From the NCBI GenBank assembly GCA_035506295.1, contig DATJPR010000084.1, forward strand, positions 1 through 28,118: a stretch of 28,118 nt of DNA. Direction: 5' to 3'. Source of the DNA: DATJPR01 sp035506295. GTDB lineage: Bacteria > Bacteroidota > Ignavibacteria > UBA10030 > UBA6906. Made by a program: the position numbers and the translations under genes. Below the pieces are notes generated by a model. It was not told the DNA's origin. It saw only the letters and a program-made list of their open reading frames with translations, and did not search any database. Position 1 is the stretch's first letter. Every line of letters starts with the position of its first letter. Of this stretch, positions 1 through 7,405 are shown in pieces.

Positions 1-696
1 GGTGTGCAGGTTCTTCGGTATGAAGCCTGCTCCCAACCCCTGCAACGGATGCGGACCCGGAGCGCCGCCGCTGATCACTGCGGAAGCGGCAGGCTCGACG
101 GCGAAAACTTTCATGTTTCGGAATTTCGCCTTGAGCTCTTCCGCGCAGCCGGTGATGTGTCCCCCCGTGCCGACACCGGTAATGAGGTAGTCGATCCCCT
201 CCGGAAAATCGTCCAGGATCTCTCGAGCTGTGGTTCGTCGATGGACCTCGATATTCGAGGGATTGTCGAATTGTGAAGGCATCCATGCCCTGGGGTTCTC
301 CTTCAAGATTTCCTCCGCGCGGGCGATCGCGCCCTTCATTCCCTTTTCCCTGGGGGTCAATTCGAACGTCGCCCCGTACGCCGACATGATCTTGCGTCGC
401 TCGACCGACATCGATTCCGGCATCACCAGGACAAGCTTGTACCCTTTGACGGCGCACACCATTGCGAGTCCAACGCCGGTGTTCCCCGAAGTCGGCTCGA
501 CGATCACGCTTTCCTTCTTCAGGATCCCTCTTCGCTCCGCGTCTTCGATCATGCTCAGGCCGATGCGGTCCTTGATGCTTCCGCCGGGATTGGCGCGTTC
601 GAGCTTCATCCAGACTTCCGCCTCGTTGCCAAACAGTCTGTTGATCCTGACGTGGGGCGTGTGCCCGACCGTATCGAGAATTGACGCTGCTCTCAT
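1..696 (-). CDS. cysK: Cysteine synthase (O-acetylserine sulfhydrylase), 3' end cut by window edge
   Basis: PLP-dependent enzyme that makes L-cysteine from O-acetylserine and sulfide in the cytoplasm. The first 232 residues are visible; the reading frame stays open to base 1, so the C-terminus lies outside the window. The Schiff-base lysine is in NPGGSIKDR (K42). The substrate loop PTSGNTG is at 68-74, and the PLP-phosphate loop TGVGTGGHITG is at about 173-183. All three are in the CysK/CysM arrangement, and the order and spacing favour CysK. The ATG at 696 follows a very strong GAGGAGGAGG Shine-Dalgarno. It starts 24 bases after the stop of the serine acetyltransferase gene, so the two steps of cysteine synthesis are almost certainly co-transcribed. 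CysK and CysE commonly form a complex; that is family knowledge, not visible here. CysM (thiosulfate-using) is the main alternative. Confidence 0.93.
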   Translation of the reverse strand, partial: MRAASILDTVGHTPHVRINRLFGNEAEVWMKLERANPGGSIKDRIGLSMIEDAERRGILKKESVIVEPTSGNTGVGLAMVCAVKGYKLVLVMPESMSVERRKIMSAYGATFELTPREKGMKGAIARAEEILKENPRAWMPSQFDNPSNIEVHRRTTAREILDDFPEGIDYLITGVGTGGHITGCAEELKAKFRNMKVFAVEPAASAVISGGAPGPHPLQGLGAGFIPKNLHT

Positions 697-720
697 TGAA
701 GACCTCCTCCTCACTGGTGA

Positions 721-1569
721 TTAGATGGAAAAATCCACACCGACCGCTTCATCCCGCTTGTCCCTCACCCGCACTTCGCTTTTGTGGTAGACCACCGAAT
801 GCGGCGGAACGCTTTCCGTCAGCCAGACATTGCCGCCGATGACGCTGTCGCGTCCGATGACCGTCTCTCCGCCGAGGATGGTCGCATTGGAATAGATGAC
901 CACGTTGTCCTCGATCGTCGGGTGGCGCTTGTGGGAGGCAAGCGTTTTGTCGACGCTCAGCGCGCCAAGCGTTACCCCCTGATAGATCTTGACATCGTCG
1001 CCGATAACGCTCGTTTCCCCGATGACGATCCCCGTTCCATGGTCGATGCAGAGGGACCTTCCGATGACCGCGCCCGGGTGAATATCGATCCCCGTACGGT
1101 GGTGAGCGCTCTCTGTCAGGATGCGGGGAAAGATCGGGACATTCATCGAATAGAACTCATGGGCGATACGATAGATGGCGATCGCATAGAACCCCGGGTA
1201 CGCCGAGATGACTTCGTCCACGCTCTCGGCCGCTGGATCACCGCGGTGGATCGCCTCGGCGTCCAGGAGCAGTTCGCGGTAGATAGTCGGGACGACCCGG
1301 GCAAATTGCTCCGCCACGTCTGCGACGCTGCACTGGAGCTGGCGTTCAAGGGGTTGCAGGACGGTGCGAAGGTCCCGCAGGAGGATTTGAAATTGGCCTT
1401 CGATCTGCGATTCGGCATAGAACACCTCGTCCGAGAAGTGAGGAAACATGAGCTCGAGGAGTTCCTCAATGAAACGTGCCGCCTTCGCTTTCACGGGAAG
1501 CGACACCAGACGCGACGTCCGAAGGTTCAGCAGCTCCCGGATAAATTGATCGTGAGATACGGTTTCCAT
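721..1569 (-). CDS. cysE: Serine O-acetyltransferase
   Basis: It transfers acetyl from acetyl-CoA to L-serine, giving the O-acetylserine used by the cysteine synthase encoded just downstream. The 282-residue protein has an alpha-helical N-terminal half (about 1-150). A left-handed beta-helix of hexapeptide repeats follows (about 160-260). The catalytic pair expected of the family is present: Asp162 in IDIHPGA and His177 in IDHGTG, followed by GIVIGETSVIGDDV and the YQGVTLG turn. The N-terminal half is longer than in short EpsC-type enzymes. The C-terminal tail after the helix (VRVRDKRDEAVGVDFSI) is short and acidic. In enterobacteria the tail ends in Ile and docks into CysK; this protein also ends in Ile, which is compatible with a cysteine synthase complex (inference). 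The start ATG lies 11 bases after the upstream methyltransferase stop, so it is part of the same run of genes. Confidence 0.93.
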   Translation of the reverse strand: METVSHDQFIRELLNLRTSRLVSLPVKAKAARFIEELLELMFPHFSDEVFYAESQIEGQFQILLRDLRTVLQPLERQLQCSVADVAEQFARVVPTIYRELLLDAEAIHRGDPAAESVDEVISAYPGFYAIAIYRIAHEFYSMNVPIFPRILTESAHHRTGIDIHPGAVIGRSLCIDHGTGIVIGETSVIGDDVKIYQGVTLGALSVDKTLASHKRHPTIEDNVVIYSNATILGGETVIGRDSVIGGNVWLTESVPPHSVVYHKSEVRVRDKRDEAVGVDFSI

Positions 1570-1580
1570 GTTCGACCTGT

Positions 1581-2279
1581 TCAGTTTGTTGGGCGGGCCG
1601 ATGACCCGCGCCCTTCGATGATCACGACGAACTCCCCCTTGACCTCCTTCTGCCCGAGAAGCCGGGCGAGGCTTTGGGCGGTGCCGTGGTAGATCTTTTC
1701 ATCAGGCATCGTCAAATTGTAGGCGATGCACATCCCGCGCTCGCCGAAGGTTTCGGCAAGATCGTTGAGGAGCGATCCAAGTCTGTACGGCGTGTCCATG
1801 AGGACGATCGTCCGCCGCTCGGCCAGCAGCGACCGCAGCTCGGCGCGGCGCCGATCTTTCTTGGGAGAGAGCCAGCCGTAGTACAGAAACTGATCCAGCG
1901 AGAATCCCGACACGATCAATGCCGGGAGCAGCGATGACGCCCCCGGAACCGGCACAATCCGAATGCCTGCTGCAATCGCCCGCTCGACCAGCAGCCTTCC
2001 AGGATCGGAGAAAACCGGCGTGCCGCCGTCGGAGACAAGAGCGACCGACCGGCCGACCTTCAGATGCTCGAGAATGTGATAGGTCGCCGCTGCTTCATTG
2101 TGTTCATTCAGCTCTTCCGTCGTCCGCTCGATGTTGAAGTGCCGCAGCAGCCGTTCCCCTTCCCGTCGCTCTTCATAGACCACGACATCGACCGCCTTCA
2201 ACGTTTGGAGCGCGCGGAGGGTAATATCGTCGTAGTTCCCGATGGGGGTCGCCACGAGAAACAGCGTCCCGGCGTTCAT
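1581..2279 (-). CDS. rsmI: RsmI-like SAM-dependent methyltransferase (tetrapyrrole methylase fold)
   Basis: RsmI methylates the 2'-O of C1402 in 16S rRNA. This protein has the family opening GTLFLVATPIGNYDDITLRAL, the SAM-loop SDGGTPVFSDPG, the VPVPGASSLLPALIVSGF segment and the C-terminal GEFVVIIEG strand. Several usually invariant spots differ. The normal EDTR after the first helix is EERR, SDAGTP is SDGGTP, and the ESPHR-type motif is DTPYR. It may therefore be a divergent RsmI or a paralogue with another target. I chose the ATG at 2279 (MNAGTLF...) because the family begins there and a GGTGA sits just upstream. An in-frame ATG at 2294 (MGEAT...) would add five residues and cannot be excluded. 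It lies between dut and cysE with gaps of about 30 and 11 bases. Confidence 0.82.
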   Translation of the reverse strand: MNAGTLFLVATPIGNYDDITLRALQTLKAVDVVVYEERREGERLLRHFNIERTTEELNEHNEAAATYHILEHLKVGRSVALVSDGGTPVFSDPGRLLVERAIAAGIRIVPVPGASSLLPALIVSGFSLDQFLYYGWLSPKKDRRRAELRSLLAERRTIVLMDTPYRLGSLLNDLAETFGERGMCIAYNLTMPDEKIYHGTAQSLARLLGQKEVKGEFVVIIEGRGSSARPTN

Positions 2280-2324
2280 CGTCGCTTCACCCATGGCAGA
2301 GTATTCCGATTGAAATGTGAAGCA

Positions 2325-2795
2325 TCAGATCGTTGATGAGCCGGTCCCGCTGTGACCGAAGCCTCCGCTCCCGCGTGATGTTTCGCTGAGCGCTTGTTCC
2401 TCCTGCCACGCCACCCGCGAGTACCGTGCGACGATCATTTGCGCGATACGATCCCCTCGATGGATGACAAAAGGCCTGGTGCCGAAATTTGTCAGGATGA
2501 TCTTCACTTCTCCTCGATAGTCGGCGTCGATGGTGCCGGGCGCGTTCAGAATCCCCACCTGGTGCTTCAGCGCGAGGCCGCTGCGCGGGCGAATTTGCGC
2601 CTCGAACCCCGGCGGAAGAGCGATCGCAAATCCCGTGGGAACCAGGGCCGTCTCTCCCCCTTTCAGCTCCGTGTCCCCGGACACGGCAGCGCAGAGATCC
2701 ATCCCCGCCGAACCTTCAGTCGCGTAGGCGGGCAACGGGAGGTCATGGTTGTGTTCGCCCACGCGCGTAATGTGCACAACGACATTCTCGCTCAT
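2325..2795 (-). CDS. dut: Deoxyuridine 5'-triphosphate nucleotidohydrolase (dUTPase)
   Basis: It hydrolyses dUTP to dUMP and pyrophosphate, keeping uracil out of DNA and feeding dTMP synthesis. All five trimeric-dUTPase motifs are visible: YATEGSAGMDL, RPRSGLALK, GTIDADYRGEV, RGDRIAQMI and the C-terminal lid RGSGGFGHSG. The lid normally reads GFGSTG; here HSG replaces STG. The 156-residue length is typical. I chose the ATG at 2795 (MSENVVV). It has an AGAGG just upstream, and the possible GTG start at 2852 would add 19 residues of unlike composition encoded partly within a hairpin. It is separated by 100 bases from nuoF upstream and 45 from the chosen RsmI start downstream. Confidence 0.92.
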   Translation of the reverse strand: MSENVVVHITRVGEHNHDLPLPAYATEGSAGMDLCAAVSGDTELKGGETALVPTGFAIALPPGFEAQIRPRSGLALKHQVGILNAPGTIDADYRGEVKIILTNFGTRPFVIHRGDRIAQMIVARYSRVAWQEEQALSETSRGSGGFGHSGTGSSTI

Positions 2796-2842
2796 AGTCC
2801 TCTGGCGTGATGTTTCTGATGGTGCCTGTTCGACAATACGAC

Positions 2843-2868
2843 GAAGCCCCACAGTTCTGTGAGGCTTC
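2843..2868 (-). terminator. Hairpin between nuoF and dut, possible terminator or attenuator
   Basis: An inverted repeat has arms GAAGCC (2843-2848) and GGCTTC (2863-2868). After one C/A mismatch it has a second pairing, CACAG with CTGTG. It lies 27 bases past the nuoF stop, at the end of the nuoA-F run. There is no U-tract on either strand, so a classical intrinsic terminator is not shown. It may instead protect the 3' end of the nuo message or act with Rho. Confidence 0.45.
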
Positions 2869-2895
2869 TGGTGGACAAGGTCGGAGATCAGCGGC

Positions 2896-4167
2896 CTAGG
2901 CGACCAACCCCGCGCTCACAGGTGCGGAGGCTGGCTTCATACACTTCTCGAATTCATCGCGGAAGCGCTTGATCATGCTTTGCACGGGCCAGGCGGCCGC
3001 ATCGCCGAGCGCACAGATGGTATTGCCCTCGATGTTGTTCGCGACATCGAGCAAGAGATCAAGGTCGGCTTCCGTCGCATTGCCTTCCTCGAATCGCCGG
3101 AGAATTTTCGACATCCAGCCGGTGCCCTCACGGCAGGGGGTGCATTGGCCGCACGATTCGTGATGGTAGAAGTCGGCGATCCGCCGGATCACCTTGATGA
3201 GGTTCGTGTCTTCGTCCATGACGATCAGACCCGCGGTGCCGACCGAAGATCCGGCCGCCTTCAGGCCGTCCGCGTCCATCGTGACCCCGGCGATCTGTTC
3301 ACCGCGAAGAATCATGGTCGACGATCCACCGGGGATCACCGCCTTGATCCTTTTTCCGCCGGCCACGCCGCCTGCATACCGATCGATGATGGTGGTCAGA
3401 AGCTCTCCCGTCGCCATCTCATAGACGCCGGGCTTGTTGACGTGGCCGCTGACACCCACCAGGATCGGACCGGGGTGTTTGGGCGCGCCGATCTTCGAGT
3501 ATGCCTCCCATCCGAGCCGGAGAATGATCGGCACGTTGGCAAGGGTCTCGACATTGTTGATGGTGGTCGGGCAGCCCCAGAGGCCGTTCTGCGCGGGGAA
3601 CGGCGGCTTGACGCGCGGGTATCCGCGTTTCCCTTCGATCGAGTTCATCAACGCGGATTCCTCGCCACAGATATAGGCGCCGGCCCCGCGGTGGACGAAG
3701 AGTTCGGTGCTGAACGACGATCCGAGAATATTCCCGCCGATATATCCCCTGGCATAGGCGTCGTCGATGGCCTTCTGGACCAGCCCGATCCAGTGATTGT
3801 ATTCGCCGCGAATGTAGAGGTACGCGATGTTCACTCCCATCGCGTAACAGGCGATGATGATTCCCTCGACCAGCAGGTGGGGGTTGAGCTCAAAGATCTG
3901 ACGATCTTTGAACGTGCCGGGCTCGCTCTCATCCCCGTTGACGCAAAGATACTTCTGCTTGTTCGTGGTCTTCGGCATGAAGGTCCACTTCAGCCCCGTC
4001 GGAAAGCACGCGCCGCCACGGCCGCGGAGGTTCGACTTCTTCACCTCGTCGGTCACCTCCTCGGGCTTCATGCCGATCGCCTTGCGCAGCATGGCATACC
4101 CGCCGTGCGCTTCGTAGACGTCGATGCGGTGAAGGTCCGGGATATTTGGGAGGAGAAGCGGTTCCAT
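2896..4167 (-). CDS. nuoF: NADH-quinone oxidoreductase subunit F (NADH-binding, 51 kDa)
   Basis: This is the NADH dehydrogenase subunit of complex I; it binds NADH and FMN and carries the N3 iron-sulfur cluster. The glycine-rich NADH site RGRGGACFPTG is at 48-58. The FMN/NADH region GAGAYICGEESALMNSIEGK is at 161-180. The 4Fe-4S ligands are Cys339, Cys342 and Cys345 in ESCGQCTPC, plus Cys385 in NTICALGD. The 423-residue length is normal. nuoE ends one base upstream of its start codon, so the two are translationally close. It is the last nuo gene of this cluster: the next gene is dut, not the usual nuoG. Confidence 0.97.
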   Translation of the reverse strand: MEPLLLPNIPDLHRIDVYEAHGGYAMLRKAIGMKPEEVTDEVKKSNLRGRGGACFPTGLKWTFMPKTTNKQKYLCVNGDESEPGTFKDRQIFELNPHLLVEGIIIACYAMGVNIAYLYIRGEYNHWIGLVQKAIDDAYARGYIGGNILGSSFSTELFVHRGAGAYICGEESALMNSIEGKRGYPRVKPPFPAQNGLWGCPTTINNVETLANVPIILRLGWEAYSKIGAPKHPGPILVGVSGHVNKPGVYEMATGELLTTIIDRYAGGVAGGKRIKAVIPGGSSTMILRGEQIAGVTMDADGLKAAGSSVGTAGLIVMDEDTNLIKVIRRIADFYHHESCGQCTPCREGTGWMSKILRRFEEGNATEADLDLLLDVANNIEGNTICALGDAAAWPVQSMIKRFRDEFEKCMKPASAPVSAGLVA

Positions 4168-4168
4168 G

Positions 4169-4633
4169 CTACTTCAACTCATCGAGGATGGCATCGATCT
4201 TTGCCGGATCGAGGCGCTCATAATACGTATCGCCGACCTGCATCGCCGGCGCTCCGCCGCACGCGCCGAGGCACTCCGCTTCGACCAGTGTAAATCGCTT
4301 GTCGGGAGTCGTCTCCCCGATGCCGATCTTCAGTCTGTCCTGAATGTGTTCCAGGATGCGGTCGCTGTTCTTGATCATGCACGATACGTTCGTACACACT
4401 TCGATCTTGTGCTTGCCGACCGGGCGTTTGTTGAACATCGTATAGAACGTCACAACGCCAAGGACCTCATGATAGGGGAGGTCCAGCAAGCCTGCCACTT
4501 CCTTCATACCTTCTTCAGAAACCCAGCCGTGCTCATCCTGCCACATCCACAACGCCGCGAGGATGACGGACTGCGGCTTCTGATAGCGGGCTTTTAAGGC
4601 CTCGATGCGTTTTTTGCTCTCGTCGGACAACAT
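4169..4633 (-). CDS. nuoE: NADH-quinone oxidoreductase subunit E (24 kDa, 2Fe-2S)
   Basis: Thioredoxin-like 2Fe-2S subunit of the NADH dehydrogenase arm of complex I, holding cluster N1a. The four ligands are Cys80 and Cys85 in EVCTNVSC, and Cys121 and Cys125 in AECLGACGGAP. The helical N-terminal half contains the family segment LGVVTFYTMF. The 154 residues match the usual length. The gene is separated from nuoD by 66 bases that hold a 7-base-periodic repeat and a hairpin, an unusual interruption in an otherwise tightly packed operon. Confidence 0.96.
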   Translation of the reverse strand: MLSDESKKRIEALKARYQKPQSVILAALWMWQDEHGWVSEEGMKEVAGLLDLPYHEVLGVVTFYTMFNKRPVGKHKIEVCTNVSCMIKNSDRILEHIQDRLKIGIGETTPDKRFTLVEAECLGACGGAPAMQVGDTYYERLDPAKIDAILDELK

Positions 4634-4660
4634 ACCAGCTCTTCACCTTCCCTGTTACGT

Positions 4661-4689
4661 GTAGGAAGTAGGACGTAGGAAGTAGGAAG
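4661..4689 (-). repeat. Heptad-periodic intergenic repeat (CTTCCTA type) between nuoD and nuoE
   Basis: Four near-identical 7-base units of type GTAGGAA/GTAGGAC on the plus strand; on the nuo coding strand they read as pyrimidine-rich CTTCCTAC units. The 29 bases match the copy at 12211-12239 with a single difference. It lies directly after a hairpin that spans the nuoD stop codon. The rarity of G and richness in YC dinucleotides on the coding strand resemble a Rho-loading site (inference). Confidence 0.85.
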
Positions 4690-4690
4690 A

Positions 4691-4713
4691 AAGCGGAGCC
4701 TATTTGTCCGCTT
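4691..4713 (-). terminator. Hairpin over the nuoD stop codon, followed by pyrimidine repeat
   Basis: Seven perfect pairs, AAGCGGA (4691-4697) with TCCGCTT (4707-4713), around a 9-base loop that includes the nuoD stop codon. On the nuo strand it is followed at once by the CTTCCTAC repeat. Nothing like a run of U is present. It may cause partial termination or processing between nuoD and nuoE; that role is inferred from position only. Confidence 0.45.
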
Positions 4714-5953
4714 CTCCCATCACCGGATCCAGGCTACCGATGATTGCCACGATATCTGAGATCATTCCGCCTTTGACCATGTATGGCAGCGCCTGGAGAT
4801 TCGTCATCGATGGAGAGCGGATCTTCATACGCCACGGCTGCCCTGTGCCGTCGCTCACGATATAGAAGCCCAGCTCGCCTTTCGAGGATTCGATTGCGGA
4901 ATAGACTTCACCGACAGGCGGATCGACCCCGATATTGATGAGCATGAAGTCGTAGATCAGCTCTTCCATCTTCGTATAGGTGCGTCCCTTTTCCGGAAGA
5001 ACGCGTTTCGGCTCGTCGGCGCGGAACGGACCCGCGGGCAATTTCTCGAGCGCCTGCCGGAGGATCTTCGCGCTTTCCCGCATCTCCGCGATTCTGACAT
5101 AGAATCTTGCCAGAGCATCGCTCTCCGTCGCCGTCACGACATTGAAGTCGAGATCGTTGTACACGAGGTAGGGATTGTCGCGTCGCAGGTCGCGCGGGAC
5201 GCCTGCCGCCCGGAGCACCGGACCGGTCAGGCCCAGGCCGACGATCTGGTCGCGCGAAAGATATCCCACGCCCTCACAGCGATCGATGAAGATCCGGTTC
5301 GTGCGAAGGAGCTGTTCGATCTCGGTGACGTCTTTGTCGAACTCCGCGAGGAACGCTTCAAGCATCGTCGTGCATTGCGGCGTCCAATCCGTCGACATGC
5401 CTCCGATGCGCGTGTAGCTCGTGGTGAAGCGCGCGCCGCACAGGACGTCGTACACGTCGAGGATCTTCTCGCGTTCGCGGAACGTCCACAGCAGGACCGT
5501 CAGCGCTCCCACGTCCATCGCCATGCTTCCGGTCGCAACGAGGTGCGACGCTATCCTCGCCATCTCGCAGCAGAGGACCCGGATGTATTGCGCGCGGGGA
5601 GGCAGTTCGACCCCGGCGAGTTTTTCCACTGCCATCGCAAACGCGACGTTGTTCGAGATGGGAGAAAGGTAGTCGAGGCGGTCGGTGTGCGGGATGAATT
5701 CGTGGTACGTCATGTTCTCGGCGAGCTTCTCGTATCCGCGGTGCAGATAGCCGAGCTCGGGGACCGCGGCGATGACGGTTTCGCCGTCGAGTTTCACCAG
5801 GAGGCGGAGGACGCCGTGCGTCGCGGGGTGCTGAGGGCCCATATTCAGCACCATCGAATTCTCCAGCGGGTCGTCGACGGAGACCGACGTGTCCTGGTCC
5901 TCAAGCGCCGCGAGGATCTTGCTCTTCCGAGTTTCTTCTGATCGAGAATTCAT
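4700..5953 (-). CDS. nuoD: NADH-quinone oxidoreductase subunit D (49 kDa)
   Basis: Core subunit at the quinone site of complex I, related to the large subunit of NiFe hydrogenases. Recognisable segments are NMGPQHPATHGVLRLL near residue 38, ELGYLHRGYEKL and the C-terminal SDGTGQPWRMKIRSPSMTNL. The 417 residues are normal for a stand-alone NuoD, so it is not a NuoCD fusion. The start ATG lies 12 bases past the nuoC stop. The protein begins with a charged extension of about 30 residues before the conserved core. The stop codon sits inside a hairpin that precedes the heptad repeat. Confidence 0.97.
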   Translation of the reverse strand: MNSRSEETRKSKILAALEDQDTSVSVDDPLENSMVLNMGPQHPATHGVLRLLVKLDGETVIAAVPELGYLHRGYEKLAENMTYHEFIPHTDRLDYLSPISNNVAFAMAVEKLAGVELPPRAQYIRVLCCEMARIASHLVATGSMAMDVGALTVLLWTFREREKILDVYDVLCGARFTTSYTRIGGMSTDWTPQCTTMLEAFLAEFDKDVTEIEQLLRTNRIFIDRCEGVGYLSRDQIVGLGLTGPVLRAAGVPRDLRRDNPYLVYNDLDFNVVTATESDALARFYVRIAEMRESAKILRQALEKLPAGPFRADEPKRVLPEKGRTYTKMEELIYDFMLINIGVDPPVGEVYSAIESSKGELGFYIVSDGTGQPWRMKIRSPSMTNLQALPYMVKGGMISDIVAIIGSLDPVMGEADK

Positions 5954-5965
5954 GGATGTCTGGCA

Positions 5966-6451
5966 CTATCGACGCGGAAGCGGCAGTGAATCGGGAATGC
6001 CGAGCAGAGGAAAATCTTTCCGCAGAGGATAGTATTCAAATTCTTCCGGCATATAGAGCCGGCGCATGTCGGGGTGCCCCTCGAATCGAATGCCGAACAT
6101 ATCGAAAGTCTCCCGCTCGTGCCAGTTCGCTCCGGGCCATACCGATGTCACCGACGGCACTGCGGGGTGTTCCTCCTCCACCGCGACTTTCAGACGGAGG
6201 TGACGTTTGTGCGTGGTCGAATAGAGAATGTAGACCACTTCAAATCGGTCCCCCGGCCTGTTGAAGTCGACACCCAGCACGTCGATCACGAGATCGAAGG
6301 CCAGCGATGGGATGTCGCGCACCGACGTGGCGACCTTGACGATGTCGCTCTTCCGGACTGTGACGGCCAGGTCCCCGCGAAAGTCCGTCACCTGCACGAC
6401 GCTGTCAGGGTGCGCGGCTTTCAGCGCCGCCACGATCTCGTCGTTCGTCAT
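5966..6451 (-). CDS. nuoC: NADH-quinone oxidoreductase subunit C (30 kDa)
   Basis: Peripheral-arm subunit of complex I that packs against NuoD. The family signature ERETFDMFGIRFEGHPDMRR is followed by LYMPEEFEYYPLRKDFPLLG near the C-terminus (about 112-152). The 161 residues are usual for an unfused NuoC. Its ATG overlaps the nuoB stop by four bases (ATGA type), which indicates translational coupling. No residue or length anomaly was seen. Confidence 0.96.
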   Translation of the reverse strand: MTNDEIVAALKAAHPDSVVQVTDFRGDLAVTVRKSDIVKVATSVRDIPSLAFDLVIDVLGVDFNRPGDRFEVVYILYSTTHKRHLRLKVAVEEEHPAVPSVTSVWPGANWHERETFDMFGIRFEGHPDMRRLYMPEEFEYYPLRKDFPLLGIPDSLPLPRR

Positions 6452-6969
6452 GACAGGGAGCTTTCCGGGATGTGGATCTGCTCGCCATGGAACAACTTGC
6501 CGAGCGTGCGGTCGTTCTCGATCTTGTGCTGAAGTGTGATCAACGCGTTCAGCAGCGCCTCAGGGCGGGGAGGGCACCCTGCAACGAAAACATCGACGGG
6601 AACAAACTGGTCGATCCCCTGCACCACCGAATACGACCGGAACATGCCGCCGGAGGAAGCGCACGCACCCATCGAGATCACCCACTTGGGGTCGGGCATC
6701 TGATCATAGATCTTGCGCACGACCTTGGCCATCTTGTAGGTGACGGTTCCGGCGACAATCATGACATCGCACTGGCGCGGGGTGAACCGCATCACCTCCG
6801 AGCCGAAACGGGAAATATCGAACCGGGGGGAAGCCGTCGCCATCATCTCGATGGCGCAGCACGAGATCCCCATGGGCATGGGCCAGAGGGAGTTCTTCCT
6901 CGCCCAATTTATCACTTCATCCAGCCGGGTCGTCAGGAAGCCATCCTGCTGCAACTTCTCTAACGCCAT
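6448..6969 (-). CDS. nuoB: NADH-quinone oxidoreductase subunit B (PSST, cluster N2)
   Basis: It holds the terminal iron-sulfur cluster N2 that reduces quinone in complex I. All four expected ligands are present: adjacent Cys37-Cys38 in GISCCAIEMM, Cys103 in GACASSGGM and Cys132 in AGCPPRPEAL. The 173-residue length is normal. Its start overlaps the end of nuoA by ten bases, and its end overlaps nuoC by four, so it is embedded in the operon. Confidence 0.97.
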   Translation of the reverse strand: MALEKLQQDGFLTTRLDEVINWARKNSLWPMPMGISCCAIEMMATASPRFDISRFGSEVMRFTPRQCDVMIVAGTVTYKMAKVVRKIYDQMPDPKWVISMGACASSGGMFRSYSVVQGIDQFVPVDVFVAGCPPRPEALLNALITLQHKIENDRTLGKLFHGEQIHIPESSLS

Positions 6970-7313
6970 TCCAACGCTCCCTTCTTCAATAGATAAATGT
7001 ACCCCACGAGCAGCACGGCGATGAACACCATCATGGCGATGAATCCATTGACCCCCAGAACCCGGAATTCGACGGCCCAGGGGTACATGAAGGTGATTTC
7101 AATGTCGAAGACGATGAACAACATCGCCACAAGGTAATACTTGACCGAAAAACGCTCTCGTGCCGTCCGCACCGGCTCCATCCCGCTCTCGTACGTCGAG
7201 AGCTTTTCTTCCGATCCATGCCTTGGTCCGAGCCATTTGCTCAGGTTCACCATGGTGACCGCCGCGAGGACACCAAGCAGGATCATCACGCCGATGGGAA
7301 GATATTGTTCCAT
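6960..7313 (-). CDS. nuoA: NADH-quinone oxidoreductase subunit A
   Basis: Small membrane subunit of complex I. Three hydrophobic segments are evident: about 5-23, 60-82 and 88-108. The cytoplasmic loop carries YESGMEPVRTARERFSVKYYLVAMLFIVFDIE, which is diagnostic of NuoA/ND3. It is 117 residues long, and its ATG is preceded by AAAGGTGG. It is the first gene of the nuo run, with a promoter candidate 53-81 bases upstream. Confidence 0.96.
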   Translation of the reverse strand: MEQYLPIGVMILLGVLAAVTMVNLSKWLGPRHGSEEKLSTYESGMEPVRTARERFSVKYYLVAMLFIVFDIEITFMYPWAVEFRVLGVNGFIAMMVFIAVLLVGYIYLLKKGALEWR

Positions 7314-7365
7314 CGTCCACCTTTATAAACACCGACCACGGGGAAGAAGTTTAGAAATGTCCCAA

Positions 7366-7394
7366 AAGGTAACGAATGAGGGCCTGAATGTCAA
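7366..7394 (-). promoter_or_regulatory. Candidate promoter of the nuoA-F operon
   Basis: On the minus strand, a perfect TTGACA (7389-7394) is followed 17 bases later by TACCTT (7366-7371). TACCTTTT also fits the TAnnTTTG -7 element described for Bacteroidetes in seven of eight positions. It lies in the 92-base gap between the acyl-CoA synthetase stop and nuoA. Not experimentally supported. Confidence 0.55.
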
Positions 7395-7405
7395 AAAAAC
7401 CGCGA

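Noticed and set aside
2980..4293. Open frame of 437 codons on the plus strand
   Set aside because: Shadow of nuoF in a G+C-rich region; its translation has no family resemblance.
4661..4689. CRISPR-like or tandem-repeat array
   Set aside because: Units are seven bases with no spacers, and each tract has only about four units.
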